Positions 1-13,700 of a stretch of 64,000 nt of DNA are shown here, in pieces (within the stretch, counting starts at the first letter, position 1; each line of letters opens with the position of its first letter). Position numbers and translations under genes: made by a program. The stretch lies in assembly GCF_000150275.1 (NCBI RefSeq), contig NW_002060948.1, forward strand, positions 3,610,512 through 3,674,511, given 5' to 3'. Origin of the DNA: Trichoplax adhaerens. Its lineage: Eukaryota > Placozoa > Uniplacotomia > Trichoplacea > Trichoplacidae. The notes beneath the pieces were generated by a model, which saw only the letters and a list, made by a program, of their open reading frames with translations, made no database searches and was not told where the DNA came from.

Positions 1-350
1 CAAGATACTATTAAAAATTGAAATCGTTGCCGACATCATAATCGCATTTATCGCAAAAAAAGCTGAATAATTAAGAATTAACGAACATGAAAAATATTTC
101 AATTTCGATCGTTAATGTGTGGTAATAAGAGATGACTGGTTAAATTAAAATATTATGGCTAGTTATCAATAAGATCTATTAAAATTAAAATCGTTGCCAA
201 TATCATAATCGTATTTATCGCAAAAAAGCTGAATAATTATAAATCAATGACCGTGAAAAATATTTCAACCTCGATTGTTAAATGTGTAGTAATTAGAAAT
301 GGCTCGTTAAGTTAAGACATTATAGTTAGTAATCAATAAGATACTAGTAC
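1..350. repeat. Tandem repeat, ~168-bp unit, two copies plus start of a third
   Basis: Unit 1 begins near base 2 and unit 2 near base 171. A third start (aagatactag) lies near 338. The copies share the core 'aaatcgttgcc' and 'catttatcgcaaaaaa'-like blocks and the 'tgaaaaatatttcaa' block in the same order, with scattered substitutions and 1-2 bp indels. The array probably continues to the left of the window. It contains no open reading frame of note. Confidence 0.85.
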
Positions 351-2527
351 AATCATTACAGTATATCATAACTATCTTTATGGTTATTTCTTTCAGGTTA
401 TACTTACTGTACTATTTGAAATTTAATGAACAAATTACCGTTTATTTATAGAATCTACTATCTTACAGCAGCTACTTTGTTAATACCGATTAATTAATAA
501 TAGTAGGATTCACGCCAGCACAACGTTGAAATTTTATAGCAGACTTTTTCCCTATCTAAAAAATGGTAATAGTTTTAAGCTAGTGCCCATTAATCACTTC
601 ATTACAATAACATGAAACTGGATAATGCAATCACAATACTACGATTTAGGATAAAATTCCATACAAAGATTTCTTGCTTAGTAATGAAACCATAACTATT
701 CGAATAGCATTCTTCCATATGGATAGTTAACTCTGGAAAACTTTTAGACAGAATTATTTAAGGTAACACTGACTTGCAATTTAAATTCAATACTAAATAA
801 TAAACTAAAATAAAGTTTTAGATTTCTGGGAGGTTATCTAGACAGGCAATCTACTGCTATCAGCTATGTCTATATTCATCACATACCTATGATACAATAG
901 ATTTAATTATGAACAAAAATTTGCTATAATAACAAGAAATAAGCTACGGTACATCAAACAAATATTAAGAATATGATAGTTGCTAACGATATCTCAGACT
1001 AGTGCCAAAGCACCGAGCCTAATAAGACCAAAGCTAGTAAATAATAAGCATAGATAAAGAGACTGGTAGAATAGGCAATTTTATATCGTAAAGACTCTCA
1101 AATATCGGTCATTTATTAAATGATGTTCACGTTATCAATAGATAATACTATATATCCAATACTATAGCACTTGATCAATTTATAAGGATAAAATGGATCG
1201 ATTAGATTCAGAAAAGATCTTCATGCTAAAGACTACTATGCCAATTGATGTAATATTTATAATACTTATGGATCAGATAGTAGAGATAATTAATAAAGAA
1301 GATATCCTACTAAGACATGTATTCTATGATGAGTTAGTCAATTTGACGATAAAGATTAAAACTAAACAAATTTGCGCAATTTCGAATGATTGAATAGTGA
1401 AGATAGCCAAAGAAAATGATCCGATTCAGACAGTCTCCTAAGAAGCGAGACGGAACCTTAGACGAACAGTTCTCTTCCTCTGGCAAACTACTAAGCTGGA
1501 TGATATTGTACAGTATTCAATGATACGTTCATAACTACATTACAGCAGCTGCTCTTCAAAATATCTGCTACACATCAAAATTTCAATTGAATACACTTAG
1601 TTCGTCTTAAAATTTTAACCATTTTGTATCCTACTGGTTATTGCTTCTATCCTTAATTGAATAAGTATAATATGAATAATGATACAGGTGTAATCGATTG
1701 CCTAGAATTTACCACCGGCTTGAAAAATAATAAAGCCAAGATACAGTTAATTCTGACGATAAAGCCAGGTGATAAATAAAGCTGCAGACATTATATAAAA
1801 TCAACTTTCATTTTTATTTTGATAATTGTCTGATTACAAATAATTAAATGAAGATACGCATAATAGTAATTTTAAGTAATTATATTCGATCAAATAAGGT
1901 TACCAGATACGTCAAGTAGTTCCGTTATATTTTTTTATTTAAAACGAAATAGATTTAAACTATTCTTCAGGTAATAATAAAACCGTTGAAGAAAAGACTA
2001 ATGTAGTATAACTTAAGGAACTGAATTCGATAAGAATTATCGAGTACAGTAGTAAAAAAATTAACTTATTCTAGTCTATATTGCATGATTAACCTTAGTA
2101 ATTCGATTGTAAGATCTACGTAATAATCAATCCAAAAAATTACAGCTCATTTCCAGCCTCTACTAATCACCCCCATCGTATCAGAATGATTAGATGCTAA
2201 AAATAAAAGCTTACTCACCTATTTTTTAACCGCACTATCAATACAATTTTCAAGACATAAGCCTGTTAGAAATTTTACTTTTAATTAAAGATAGAGTAGT
2301 AAAAGGCATTGATAATAATAACATGTGTCGCATTATCTTATATCGTTAAAAGTCAATTTCAATGCATTTATTATTTATAATGTACCATTAATGAACCCAC
2401 ATATTCATTGATGTGTTATCAATAAGATATATTTACAAATATCTCTGCAATACACTCATATACTGAATGTTTTGGTCTGCAATAGCTATCGATATATATA
2501 TGATATAACATAAGTAATATATATACA

Positions 2528-2596
2528 ATCTCAAATATACCGGTACGAGATTGTATATATGTGTACACAATCTTATACCGGTATATTTATTGAGAT
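2528..2596. repeat. Imperfect palindrome (foldback)
   Basis: The left arm 'atctcaaatataccggta' (2528-2545) is the near reverse complement of 2576-2596 ('taccggtatatttattgagat'), with a 3-base insertion in the right arm. A nested inverted pair (agattgt / acacaatct) lies in the loop. The sequence could form a cruciform or be a small foldback element. No target-site duplication was identified. Confidence 0.7.
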
Positions 2597-3949
2597 CGTG
2601 CAACGCAAACGAAATTTCCTTTCTGATAGCCAATACGTTGATCATGAAAACGAAAATAGAATTTGAAAAAAAAGTTTAGTTTTAGATAGATGATTACAAC
2701 TTATCTGAATATGCCATTAGACTAGAGTATCATTCGATGGTAAAAATTATTCAATGTATGCATACGAAAGAGTCTTAAGTAAACATGAATTAATGTTGGA
2801 GTAAAACCTGCTCTAAAATTAGCATCCATTCTTAGCTAAAATCAGACCTTGTACCATTCTTTGTCACCATTAATAAATTATCTGGTAATTTCGGTCCATT
2901 CTAATTTTTCTTAACCTTTCTAAAGCTAACATGATCGAAGAAATAACAATAAGACTGGTATATTAAAAATATTTGACTTCCACTATTACGAGTAATACAA
3001 AAGATTGTTAATACCCGTATTTAATGTGCATATTCGTATTACTCATATTTGTATTAAATCACTCTTTCCATATATTGTATATATATAAATCGAATTCTGA
3101 CCGTAACAATTAATTCCATATTGAATCATATTTTCTTAGATTGCCTTTAGACGAGCATCGATTATGCTTAATACTAGGAAATTAATTTAACATTACATCC
3201 AGATAAAATAACTAAATAAATGATCATCTCTTTGAATTGCTGTTTAGTTGATAAATTAGTCATTCCATCAGATATAGAATAGCATCCGCCTATTGTAGAA
3301 CGACTAGCTATTAAAGGTCCCTTATAATCGTACCATTCTAAAGGATAACTAATCAACAAATTATAATTGATCAATTTATCCGATCAGAATGGTACCATAG
3401 CATATGCTTAAATAGAATAAGCCCCTTTAATACTTTGGTAAATCACGATGATAAATTTAACCTAAGTTCCTGATATATCTTATAATCAAACGTTCACTAG
3501 CGATTATCCAGTCAATCAAAAACAAAGAGTGCTACCAGTACAACTTCTCATTTACGCCACAATAAACCAATTTTTGCCGAGGTAGAAATCAGAAATTTAA
3601 TTCAGGGATTACTTTAATGCTCATGACAACAATTTTTCATATAGCCTTCCCTAGACAAAAATCATGGATTCATTACCAATTACAGTCAAAATTAAATTGG
3701 GTTCCAACTTATTAATGACACCGTAATAGACCAATCTTCATCTCAGCATAACATAAGCTACTAGCAGTTAATTTTTTATAAAATTGGAAAATGAATCCTG
3801 CCTGGCTTTTGATAGCTGTTGTTAACAATTTTTTATTCAAATTTCTCATTGTAACTTATAATCAAATGCGATCAATTTCAATCAATAGAACACAGGAGTT
3901 TAACTTGATAACAAATAAATCCCAGCTTCAGCAATGATAATCGCAATCA

Positions 3950-4680
3950 TCCTATTTTTGGCTTTATTACGTAAAATACCTTCATTTTAGTCGCAAAGTT
4001 AAAGCATTTTCTATTCATTTTGTACACATAAAAAATTTCCTATTCTTTTAATAACCAAGATCATCATACTTATTTGCCTTGTAGCATAAAAACTGTCATT
4101 ATAAAACTTAATAATTTGATTCATGTAATGATGATGTCTTATCATTTTCTCTTCCACCTCGAATGTGATAAACTATCTATTCAAACCTTCCATACTTAAA
4201 ATCGACTAAATCCTGGTTCTAATAATAACAATGGCAATCATTCTATTTTTGTATTACCCAAATCATTGTCGTTTTTTCCGCATAATTAAGATTCTTTATT
4301 ATTTCTTCTATTCACTTTGTATATACGAAAAATTCTATTTCTATTGACGACCACAAATACCATATTTATTGCCTTGTAACGTAAAACTATTATTACAGAA
4401 TATCATGATTTTAGCCCATGTTATTATTTCCTCTTTTCACCTCGAACCTGACAATTGTCTATTTTAAACTTTTCACGCTTAATACCGATTAAATCCTAGT
4501 TATATATATACGAAAAAAATCTAAATTCTAGTAACGATCACGATGATCATATTTATTTACCTTGTAAGACAAAACCATTATTGCAAAATAAGGTTTTATC
4601 CATGTAATCGAGGTATTTCATTATTTCATCTTTTCACTTCGAATCTGATAAATTGCCCATTCAAGTCTCTCTATGATTAA
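3950..4680. repeat. Degenerate tandem repeats
   Basis: Blocks resembling 'ttatttgccttgtagc' recur at about 4071, 4366 and 4551. Each is followed by a 'tcatgtaat...cttttcacctcgaa...gataaa...cattcaaa' string and preceded by 'cattttgtacacat'-like text. Spacing is about 295 and 185 bp, so the copies have suffered large indels. Weaker related text extends back to about 3540. Confidence 0.6.
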
Positions 4681-5566
4681 TAAAAGAGAGATAATGATTG
4701 AGTTAAGATATGATTTCAATGGCTTATATCAACAGGATACGAGATATTAATATCATCCTCCTTAAACAATCGTTAAACTATTATTATGATAGACTAATTG
4801 AAATAGATAAATGGTGTTATGCTAAGGTATTTCATGTGCGTATTCATTCTACCAAAGACAATCCATTTATGGAGAAATTGAAAGGAAGAAGTCGAGAAGA
4901 AATAGAAGTATCGACATTTTTTTCATCATAATCACCTCAGGAAGTCAATATTATCGCAGACAGTGTCAGGGTATTGCTATCAACTAAGAAAATGAAAAGT
5001 TAGACCTAATTGGTTTAAAAATATCGATCTTATGCGAGTATAATATCTATCAAGAAATTATCAATCTAAACTATGATATGTCTTTGAAATTACATTAATT
5101 AGCAAATCAAGGAGAAGAAAGCTACTACAATTTTGGCATGAGAATCAAATTGCTGATAGTATAAGGAGCATATCAGTGATGATAATAGATCGGAACTATA
5201 ATTAAGATCAACGATCTAATACATAACAATTATTATAGTAAAGGACAGACTCAATCTCCTTGTTTATTGTTAATTTTATTGCTTCTAATATATTATTTTA
5301 CTTCTACAATAGTATTCCTTGTATCGGTAAGAATCCATTGACCGTTCTGAGTTGATCACATGAATAAGTGTGATCATCCAGTATGTATTTAAGTTAAATC
5401 CTGGGATCATATTAATGTATGGCTCCATTAAGATAGAGAACAATTATCGGTACCTATTATTATCAGTTACATCTCTATCTTGTTGAATTTAACTGAAAAT
5501 TAGATGAAGACTAAGGTATCGTTGCCAAATCGATAGATTTCTTGTCATAGCTAGTAAAGATGATAA

Positions 5567-5590
5567 GATTGATTGATTGATTGATTGATC
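5567..5590. repeat. (GATT)n microsatellite
   Basis: About six uninterrupted GATT units. Simple sequence repeat with no associated gene. Confidence 0.9.
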
Positions 5591-7744
5591 CAATCGATAA
5601 ATATGCTAAGTTGTGATCGGCACGAATTATTATTGTCACAACACTATATCAGCAGGAAGATATACTTGTAGGATAATCTAGGATGATCAATGCAAAAGAA
5701 AAAAGTATTCTTATCGTCCTTACATAAATGTTCAGAAATTTGCAGCAAGTGTGAACATGAAAGGAATGAGTTAATTGGTAATAAACCTTAAAAACGATCA
5801 AGAATGACAGCTAAAAAAGAAGCTTAAAATCAGTTTTGTTGGCTATTCAATCTGATCGTCAAGATGATTGTGTTAATCTTTTTGTCCAACGTGCTATTTA
5901 GTAAAACATAAGATGACATCTTCAATAACAACAACATCATCAATAACAACATCAAAATCAAAGAATAGCACCTATTTAATGCAGCCTAGCTCAATCAATC
6001 AATGACGATCTTATTCTATCACCAAAGATGAGCGATCATGGCTTATTTTGGGTTGATTACAAATTTATTACTCTATCTTCTCTAAGCAGTCATTGTCTCT
6101 TTATCGAATGTTATCATGTAAATGATTTTACGATTTCATTAAAATGAGCCAATTATTAGGCTACAAGAACTATGACTAAATTTCATTGCATTCTCCATGG
6201 TGGAATTTCTACATAACATAGCACTTGTTCTTGCACACAATGTCGACTAATTCCAAGCCTGATAGTCTGTGCTTGTTGTTAGCCTAAAGTAAATAAATAT
6301 CAATAAAGTATAAATAAATAGCCCAAGATAGTAATTGTTATCTAATTTTGGAGATGTAAACCACAATTCTTCCCTTTTTTACTCCTGTATTGATTGCGAT
6401 GACGACAATAGTAGGGGTGGTATTCTTTGAAACATGATCACAATATCAACATCAAAGCCTATCTTGTGATGTAAGCAATTCGATCATGACAATCCGAACA
6501 ATTGCTTTATTTCACCACTCTTACGTCAAGTTGAGATTCCAAGTTTACTTCCTTTGTCACCATGATCAACTTGATGCATCCAAATAATGGTTTTATTCCA
6601 TTATTTCAATACAGTTATTAACCATCTAATTCAGTCAATAAAGCAAATGTAGACTCCAATTCAATAGACGATCTAATCTATTCTGGGCGATATGATTGAA
6701 TAATACATCGATTGATAAATTAATTTTTTATGTCTGTTACTTCAGTAGTCACGATTTCACCATGCGTATAGAAATTAAAATATAAAAATTAAATTCAAAC
6801 CCAAAGAATAGATAGATTTAGCCCCACCCGAGTTTATTATTCATTTTACTATTCTTTAGTTAAAACATTCAATATTAACATTGTTTACTCTGCCACTCAA
6901 TGTACAAACACATCAGTATCGATGATTATGCCATTAATAACTGGCACTATACATCACCTTATTCACAATATTTGTCTATGTTATTTGCATTTTTGCCTGT
7001 GTCTTGCTTACTCTCTATTTTATACACTCTGTCCTTCTCTTTCTTAAGTGTATTATATTTCCATACGCATTTTCTACTCCCTAAAATCTCAAGACATCAA
7101 TCGATTTCAAGCATTGATCAGCGTACGCCGTCAAGAATTGCATTAGCACTTTAATGACGTGACAAAAAATTGTCTTTCCTCTCCAATTCTATTTCCTATA
7201 TTCCGGTAAATTTTGATCCCTCGTCAAATTAGTTTTAGCATTTTTGATCTATTTCTGATTTTTCCTATTCTTCCCCTGATTTTGCCATCAATCGTAATTG
7301 TAATTATCTTTAAGAGCTAATTAAAATTTAATCTCCTACTGTCCATAGCTTTCAATTACATCTAACATTTTATTTACAAGGTATTTTTTTATCCTTCTTT
7401 TGCCATATTTACTAACAATAAATCATTCTTTCTCCATTTTCACTCTCTTATTACATTTTAAGATTGCTGTCTATTGTAAACGATCACTTATCCATCTTTT
7501 GGAAAAGAAGCTAGAGAAATTTAATCGATTTTTGTTGCTTCCTTCACGTCAATATTTTGTATCTGGTCTATTTCCCTTCATTACAAATTCACCACAAGGA
7601 AGTGGATAATCAATTGCTATATTTATTGTCATTGATTCTATCATCAATTCCCTTAACCACAACAAAGCTTAGCTACTGTTTGGTCATTCTATTAATTACC
7701 TTGGTACTTCTGTCGATAAACTCAGATTCGCAAGTAAAGTCATC

Positions 7745-10700
7745 ATGGCTAAATTAATATTGGGCATTTTTGTACTTGTAGGTAAGTCGAAAGGCATTCT
7801 TGTTATCTTCTTCATTAACTATTTCAAGCACATCGATAGGTGTTAACTTCATGATAACTATGGGCGTCTTTAAATGTATGAAGAAATAATCTAAACCCAT
7901 CATCATTTTTTTTTATAATATCTATTTTACTAATTTTCTTATTACTAATTCAATGTCGATCATCGTTCGACGAAAATCAATCTCATCATCTTGAAAGTAT
8001 CATCATGTTGCGATTAAATTGAGTCCGTTTGTAGCAGGATAATATACTATATTTATTCATGAATTGAATCTGGTGATTAGTAAGCTGTTGTTAGGCACGG
8101 ATCCATTTTAAGTTTGTTTTCCTAATTTCCTATGTACTCTCCATATCCATAAGAAACGATTATCAAGAAAAAAGAAATTAGTTCTCAATGATTAATTGTT
8201 AGCCTCGCCTTACGGTCACCATTCTGTCAGTACTGTAAATTATTTCAATGTTATATTAGCAACACATGGCTATTCTATCCTTCATGCTAGCTGACAAACC
8301 AGAGTGCCATGTTGATTAACAAAAACAACTTACACTTTACGCTTATTCTTACTCTATCACTATTTCGCATTGATAATCCATTTCATTTTCGTCATCTCGA
8401 TCGATACGGATCGAGTAATCATGGCATATCGATTTTAAGTACTATTTCATTTAATAAGGGCTGATTTACCCTGCAGATTTAATTTTGGGGAGATTTTACG
8501 GAGAATACAGCAATAGCAAAAATTTTTCGCCATTCATAAACAGGAATACTGTCGAGATCTCCTTTCATGGTAGGACTAGATGGAATTTACTCCTAATTAT
8601 GGGCATATACTACCTAAATCCCTTTGATTTCAATAGCTATAACCTACTACGTCCATTTGAGGTATATTCTACCTTTACCCTCCTTTTTCGATTTAAATCG
8701 ATAGACTATCTAAAACTCTATCTATAGATTGCTTTCATTACTTAACTTACTAGGTACAGAATAGTATCATGGTAAATGTCTTCTACTAGATTCAAATTAA
8801 CTCAAACATGATTTAAGAGAATTAATCAATTATCTATAATTTTTTGCTTTCCTAAAAGAGAACTTTTCTTTGCTTTTAAATTATTCTAATTCGTTCCTTA
8901 AACTGTACGAAATTGAGCACCAGTAGTTAACTTAAGCACGTGTTTTGATAAAATGATAACGTAATGGGATGTTGCAATTTTAATTATTGCAATGGAATCG
9001 AGTTATAAATTCCAGGAATTTTCTTTGTAATTGTTTTGACATCTTGTTGTGTGCGTAGTACACCTTTCCAAATAGAACGATGAATCACTGAAAGGTCTAT
9101 TTTAAACTTGAATGCTGGCGATTGCTGGTTAGCTAAGAATGTAACATAAGATAGAGTAAATTTCAAGTTGTAGTTAGCTTAAAATAAATGACGATAATTG
9201 AACATACCTTTAGAGATAGAATGGAAATGTATTATTCTAACCCTACTCGTAAGTTCAAATTACTGGTAACTTTTCGAATTCCTGTCACCCGATTGCAATG
9301 AAAAGAAAATGACGATGATATAAGCCCTTAAAGACCAACACTTTTTGATAACCAATCAATCAATACATCTGCCTAGAAATTAGGCAATTCATGTTAACTT
9401 AACTTTTACTTAATTAGTAGAAAATTTACTCTCTATGGGAATCTTATGATTTCTTGGTTGAATAGGTTACAATATATTAATCAAATTTTATCATTTTTTA
9501 AATTCGCTTTCTGTCAATTCCCTGAATTTATAATTCTTAGCTAAGTATGATCTGTTTATTAAATCCCGATCATCAATCTTTCAAATATCATAAGCTTAAG
9601 ATCAGCTTTCAATAATAACTCCATCACAGAAGAACAATTTCGTTTTTGCAATTAATCAATACTTTATGTAGTAACGTCAAATTAAGCAATTTTTATTTCA
9701 TTTTCTCATCACCATCAATCTGAAACTCTTAACTACCGTACCTATGTAATAAGGCATTTTTCTCATTCATCTATTCATCATAAAGTATTGCCATAGTAAA
9801 GATAGTCTCTTTTAACAATTTTAATTATTTACAAAAATAACATGCCAATAGAAGCACCAGTCGTTAACGTTTATCTATCTTTTATACTTCCCTATTCTTA
9901 CTACCTGGCTGGTGAGAATAAGAATTTTTCTTTTATTTATGATATGAGATATTTCACACGAGAGACGAAACAAAAAGTAAACTAGATCCTTATTCATTTA
10001 TCTACTCTGAATGGCAATATCAATGAAATATGGACGATGTATTTATCGCACATTCTTAACTGAAGTCTAATTTATTGCCCTTAGCCCTTCCTCTGCCTAT
10101 TTCTTTTTATGCCAACTCAATAAATGAGTATTTACTTGTTTTTTGCTTTATGACATTTATTGCCGGATACCCGAAATACTCGTACAGCTTGTTTAGGAAA
10201 TAATTTCATCTTTGTTTACCTGGTCCAATCTGTAAAACATTACGATAATTTATCTTTTATAATTTTGGATTGACTGCAATCCAGTAACAATGTGGAATTC
10301 TTCTACTTTTTGCAGTTATTTAAATTATCACAATCAATAATGGAATAAGAAAAGATTTTCTTTCTTATCTTAGTTCCCTTTCCTAAATGAATCCACAAAT
10401 ACAAAGATCATTTTACGTCTTACTTTCACTGCTTCATACTAGCCTATTCCAATCAAGTATTAGTATTTAATTCTTTCATAAATTTGTCATATTAACTATC
10501 CAAATAGTCGGAACAAAGATTGACAAGGAAAAGATGTTTTCTACGATTTCACTCACCCTTCAAATTAACTATACAACATTGCGACTATCGCTTTTTATTT
10601 TATTATTGAATTCCTGATTATTTCAAAAAGAAACCTTAGTTTCTTTAATATTTAATACTTGTCAGCCAAGTGTTAAATAGAAGCTACCTAGAAAAATAGT

Positions 10701-13700
10701 CTTGTCCTCTTTTTGTGGCATAGTTATCTTTCGTCTCTGTTCAGTGTCGTAATTTTATGCCGGCTTTTGATATTAAAAAAATTTCTGTCCTTTACTATAG
10801 TGTCTAACTAGGAATATCTCGATTTTTCTTATTTTACTATGAATATATAAAATTAGCTGGCATTTTCCATAAACTAGTTGACTAACTTGATAACTCTGTA
10901 TGCTATGGGTATTTTCTATTAATCAAAAACCGAAAAAGTTGCAAGTTGCATATCACAACTTCTTGTCTTTATAATTATAAAGGATGAAGCAATTTAAATA
11001 ATAAGATTATTTATCTTCTTTATTATCAACTAATCATTCAGAATATCCTAAACATTAATTTTTATACTCGTTACAACAAACTTTAAGACATTAAGGATTC
11101 AATTTCGGAAAAATTAACAATTCGTCTATACTCTAGCAATTATAACATAATTCCTACTTTACATGGTCAATATTTTCAAATTATGCAAATTGACCTAGAT
11201 ATTAACTAGTGGAATCTACCATTCTGTAATCATGATTCTAATAATCCATGCGCTATCGCAAATTTTAGAATAAATCGATCTCCTATTGCTCAATTTTTCA
11301 CCTTTCTTAATTAAAAATGATACTCGAAATCATCTTATCTCACTCGGTACAAAATAATTTAAGTCAAAGTAGAAATAAATTCCTACTGCTTATAATGATT
11401 GAAGAATATGAATTCTAAATTTCTTTCTTTTATTTACCTGATAAATTTATTTTAAGCGACCTACTATAAAGCTAATATTTAAAATGTGATCGATCTGATC
11501 TAAAATGCTATACTAAATTATACTTATTTAGGTCTTGTATATCTATCTTGCGGCCAACAATATGAATTTACAGGAAATTCAGTCATGCGTTTAGCTATTT
11601 TAAATAGACCATGGATTTCAGCTTACGGAAACTTCTTTAGTGCAGCTAAAAAGAATTTAAGCAGAGATATTGGAGAGAGCGTAAGTTAAAATACAGTAGA
11701 TTAATAATACCTATAACAAGGCAAGGATAGGGTGTCTAGAGACAATAAAAATCTCGGTTAATATCCACGCTAAGATATCATTAATTTCTCATAATTATTT
11801 TTTATCCGTTAAGATTACCAATACTGTACTGCTATTAGTAAAACAATCAGAGACATTCAGTACTTATTACTATATCGCTTACTGAAAATTAGCAAGGATT
11901 AATTTATGGCTCATATAAAACTTAAATGAATCAATTCGTTTTTAGTTGACAACATTATTTCTTGGAGTTCCTGGAAATCATAAGGTTTCTACATGGGCGA
12001 TCCGGTAAGTTGAGTCAATTTACTGTATTCTTGCTATACAATTTATTCTCGAATGAAATGACCTCTATCTAGCTGATAATGCATTCAAAAAGAAAAATCT
12101 AAGCAATTTTAATCATTAAGTAATCGTCATTTACCGATCTTTAGAGATAGACAGAATATAAAATATCACGGCATTATTGCCTTGCATATACATATAGCGC
12201 TACACTTTGTTTCTAATGAAACCGTAATCCAATAGGATATTGCCTACTACCAGTAGTGGATTATTTTCTCTCTGGTTAATTTTTACTATCAGTGCCGCAT
12301 GAATAAATATGATAGGATAGAGACAAAGAATCATTCAATCCAACCAACATATAATAAAATTTACCAATAGTATTTACGGCATAAACAAGAGAATATATAC
12401 ACAGATAAAGTGGTCATTACAAGTGATTACTACTAAACCTTGAAAGAAATAGAATTATAGATCAAATATCATAACGATAGTATCAGTTCGATCATTTTTT
12501 TATTGAATTATCCTATTATAGAACTATAGAATATTGCTATTTGGTTCAAACACCGACTGGAATGAATGAAACTTGCAGGTTAGAATCGAAATAAGCAAAA
12601 AAATATACAGATGTGTAACTTGAAATGTGTTGATTAGAATGTTACTATTAATTTAGAGGCACTCAATGATGTAGCTTATAATGAATTTTATCTTACTTCA
12701 AAACTAAAATTGATATTTTTAAATTACATTAGTTCAAAATTAAGCGCAAGAGATGTATGGATCGATAGTTCTATTAAAATAAAATGTTAATTAAATCTGT
12801 ATGAGTGAAATAAATTCTATTCTATTGCTAGATTACTTCCACGGCAAATTGCTGTTTTATCCTATAAAGGCAATACCAGTGAAGGATTTTCTAAACAGAA
12901 ATTAGTGAATACATGGAATCGAGCCATAGAATATGGTAAAATAGGGCCATTCGAAGTCTATCGTAATGGATCTGAATTTGAGCTTAAAGTGGACGTAAGT
13001 AGCAATTTTATGGAAAAAAATTCTTGAAATTTGTCATTCGATAGGTACCGTATTTGAAAGAGTATGGTAAACAATATAAAGTTTTATTTTTTCGTAGCGA
13101 TGATACTCGTAAATTGAATAATTAAACCATTTGAAACTTGCGTTTATTCGAATAGTAGTAAACCATCTATCTCTAATGTCAATGTCAGGTCGATTAAATA
13201 ATTATAGTCCATAAATTTCTTCGCAATATGCTTTAGAAACCGATTGGTTTTACCAGCCCATCACCAACTAACGCTTCCGGAAATATTACTCTTCCTACGG
13301 TCAGACCATTTCAAAGTGCCATGAGAATTACATCTCAAGTTCTTGGAGGAATATCATTGGCCGGTTGTATTCTAACATTTATAACCTATATTATTTTTAG
13401 GTAGGTCTCATTTTACCTTTATTGGATGCTAAAAAATTTTTTATCTGGAGGCATTTCGTCCTTTTGTTAGAGAAGCCCAGCCTAGTATGAAAATACAGTA
13501 CTTTACCAATCACCCTAAACTAAACATGACAAGCCTGTTTAAAGTATCTAATATTTTTGCAATATTCTTAAAGCCTTTGAGAGTTAAATATATGTAATAG
13601 TCTATTAGCACTTACTGCACATAATCTTATTTACTACTAGCTACGTTTAATTTATGTTAAACTTTGACTTTTATGCTATATGTATTTTGCAAGTACAATA

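Larger units (their letters stand above)
351..7744. other. Gene-poor stretch, no confident coding sequence
   Basis: Only short AT-rich reading frames occur (for example 1193-1393 and 4710-4931, both +). None has a recognisable domain, supporting splice sites or coding continuity. Some blocks around 4.7-5.8 kb read like decayed coding sequence with frequent stops, including a C-x3-C-x2-C stretch near 5.73 kb, but no element family is recognisable. Repeats in the stretch are listed separately. The last part (about 7.0-7.74 kb) is the presumed upstream region of the GPCR gene. Confidence 0.6.

Noticed and set aside
1193-1393. 66-codon ATG frame (+)
   Set aside because: AT-driven composition, rich in Ile, Leu and Lys, no domain, no splice or neighbour support; expected by chance in this DNA.
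4710-4931. 73-codon ATG frame (+) followed by further decayed-looking text
   Set aside because: Possible relic, but no family recognised and the next kilobase is full of stops in all frames; not strong enough to call.
6900-7154. 84-codon hydrophobic frame upstream of the GPCR
   Set aside because: Pyrimidine-rich DNA yields Leu/Phe/Ser by itself; no link to the receptor exon at 7745.
13043-13064. Possible 22-bp exon (VPYLKEYG) between GPCR exons 4 and 5
   Set aside because: It would leave phase 1, which puts the TM1 exon out of frame; direct joining of 12994 to 13237 is in phase.
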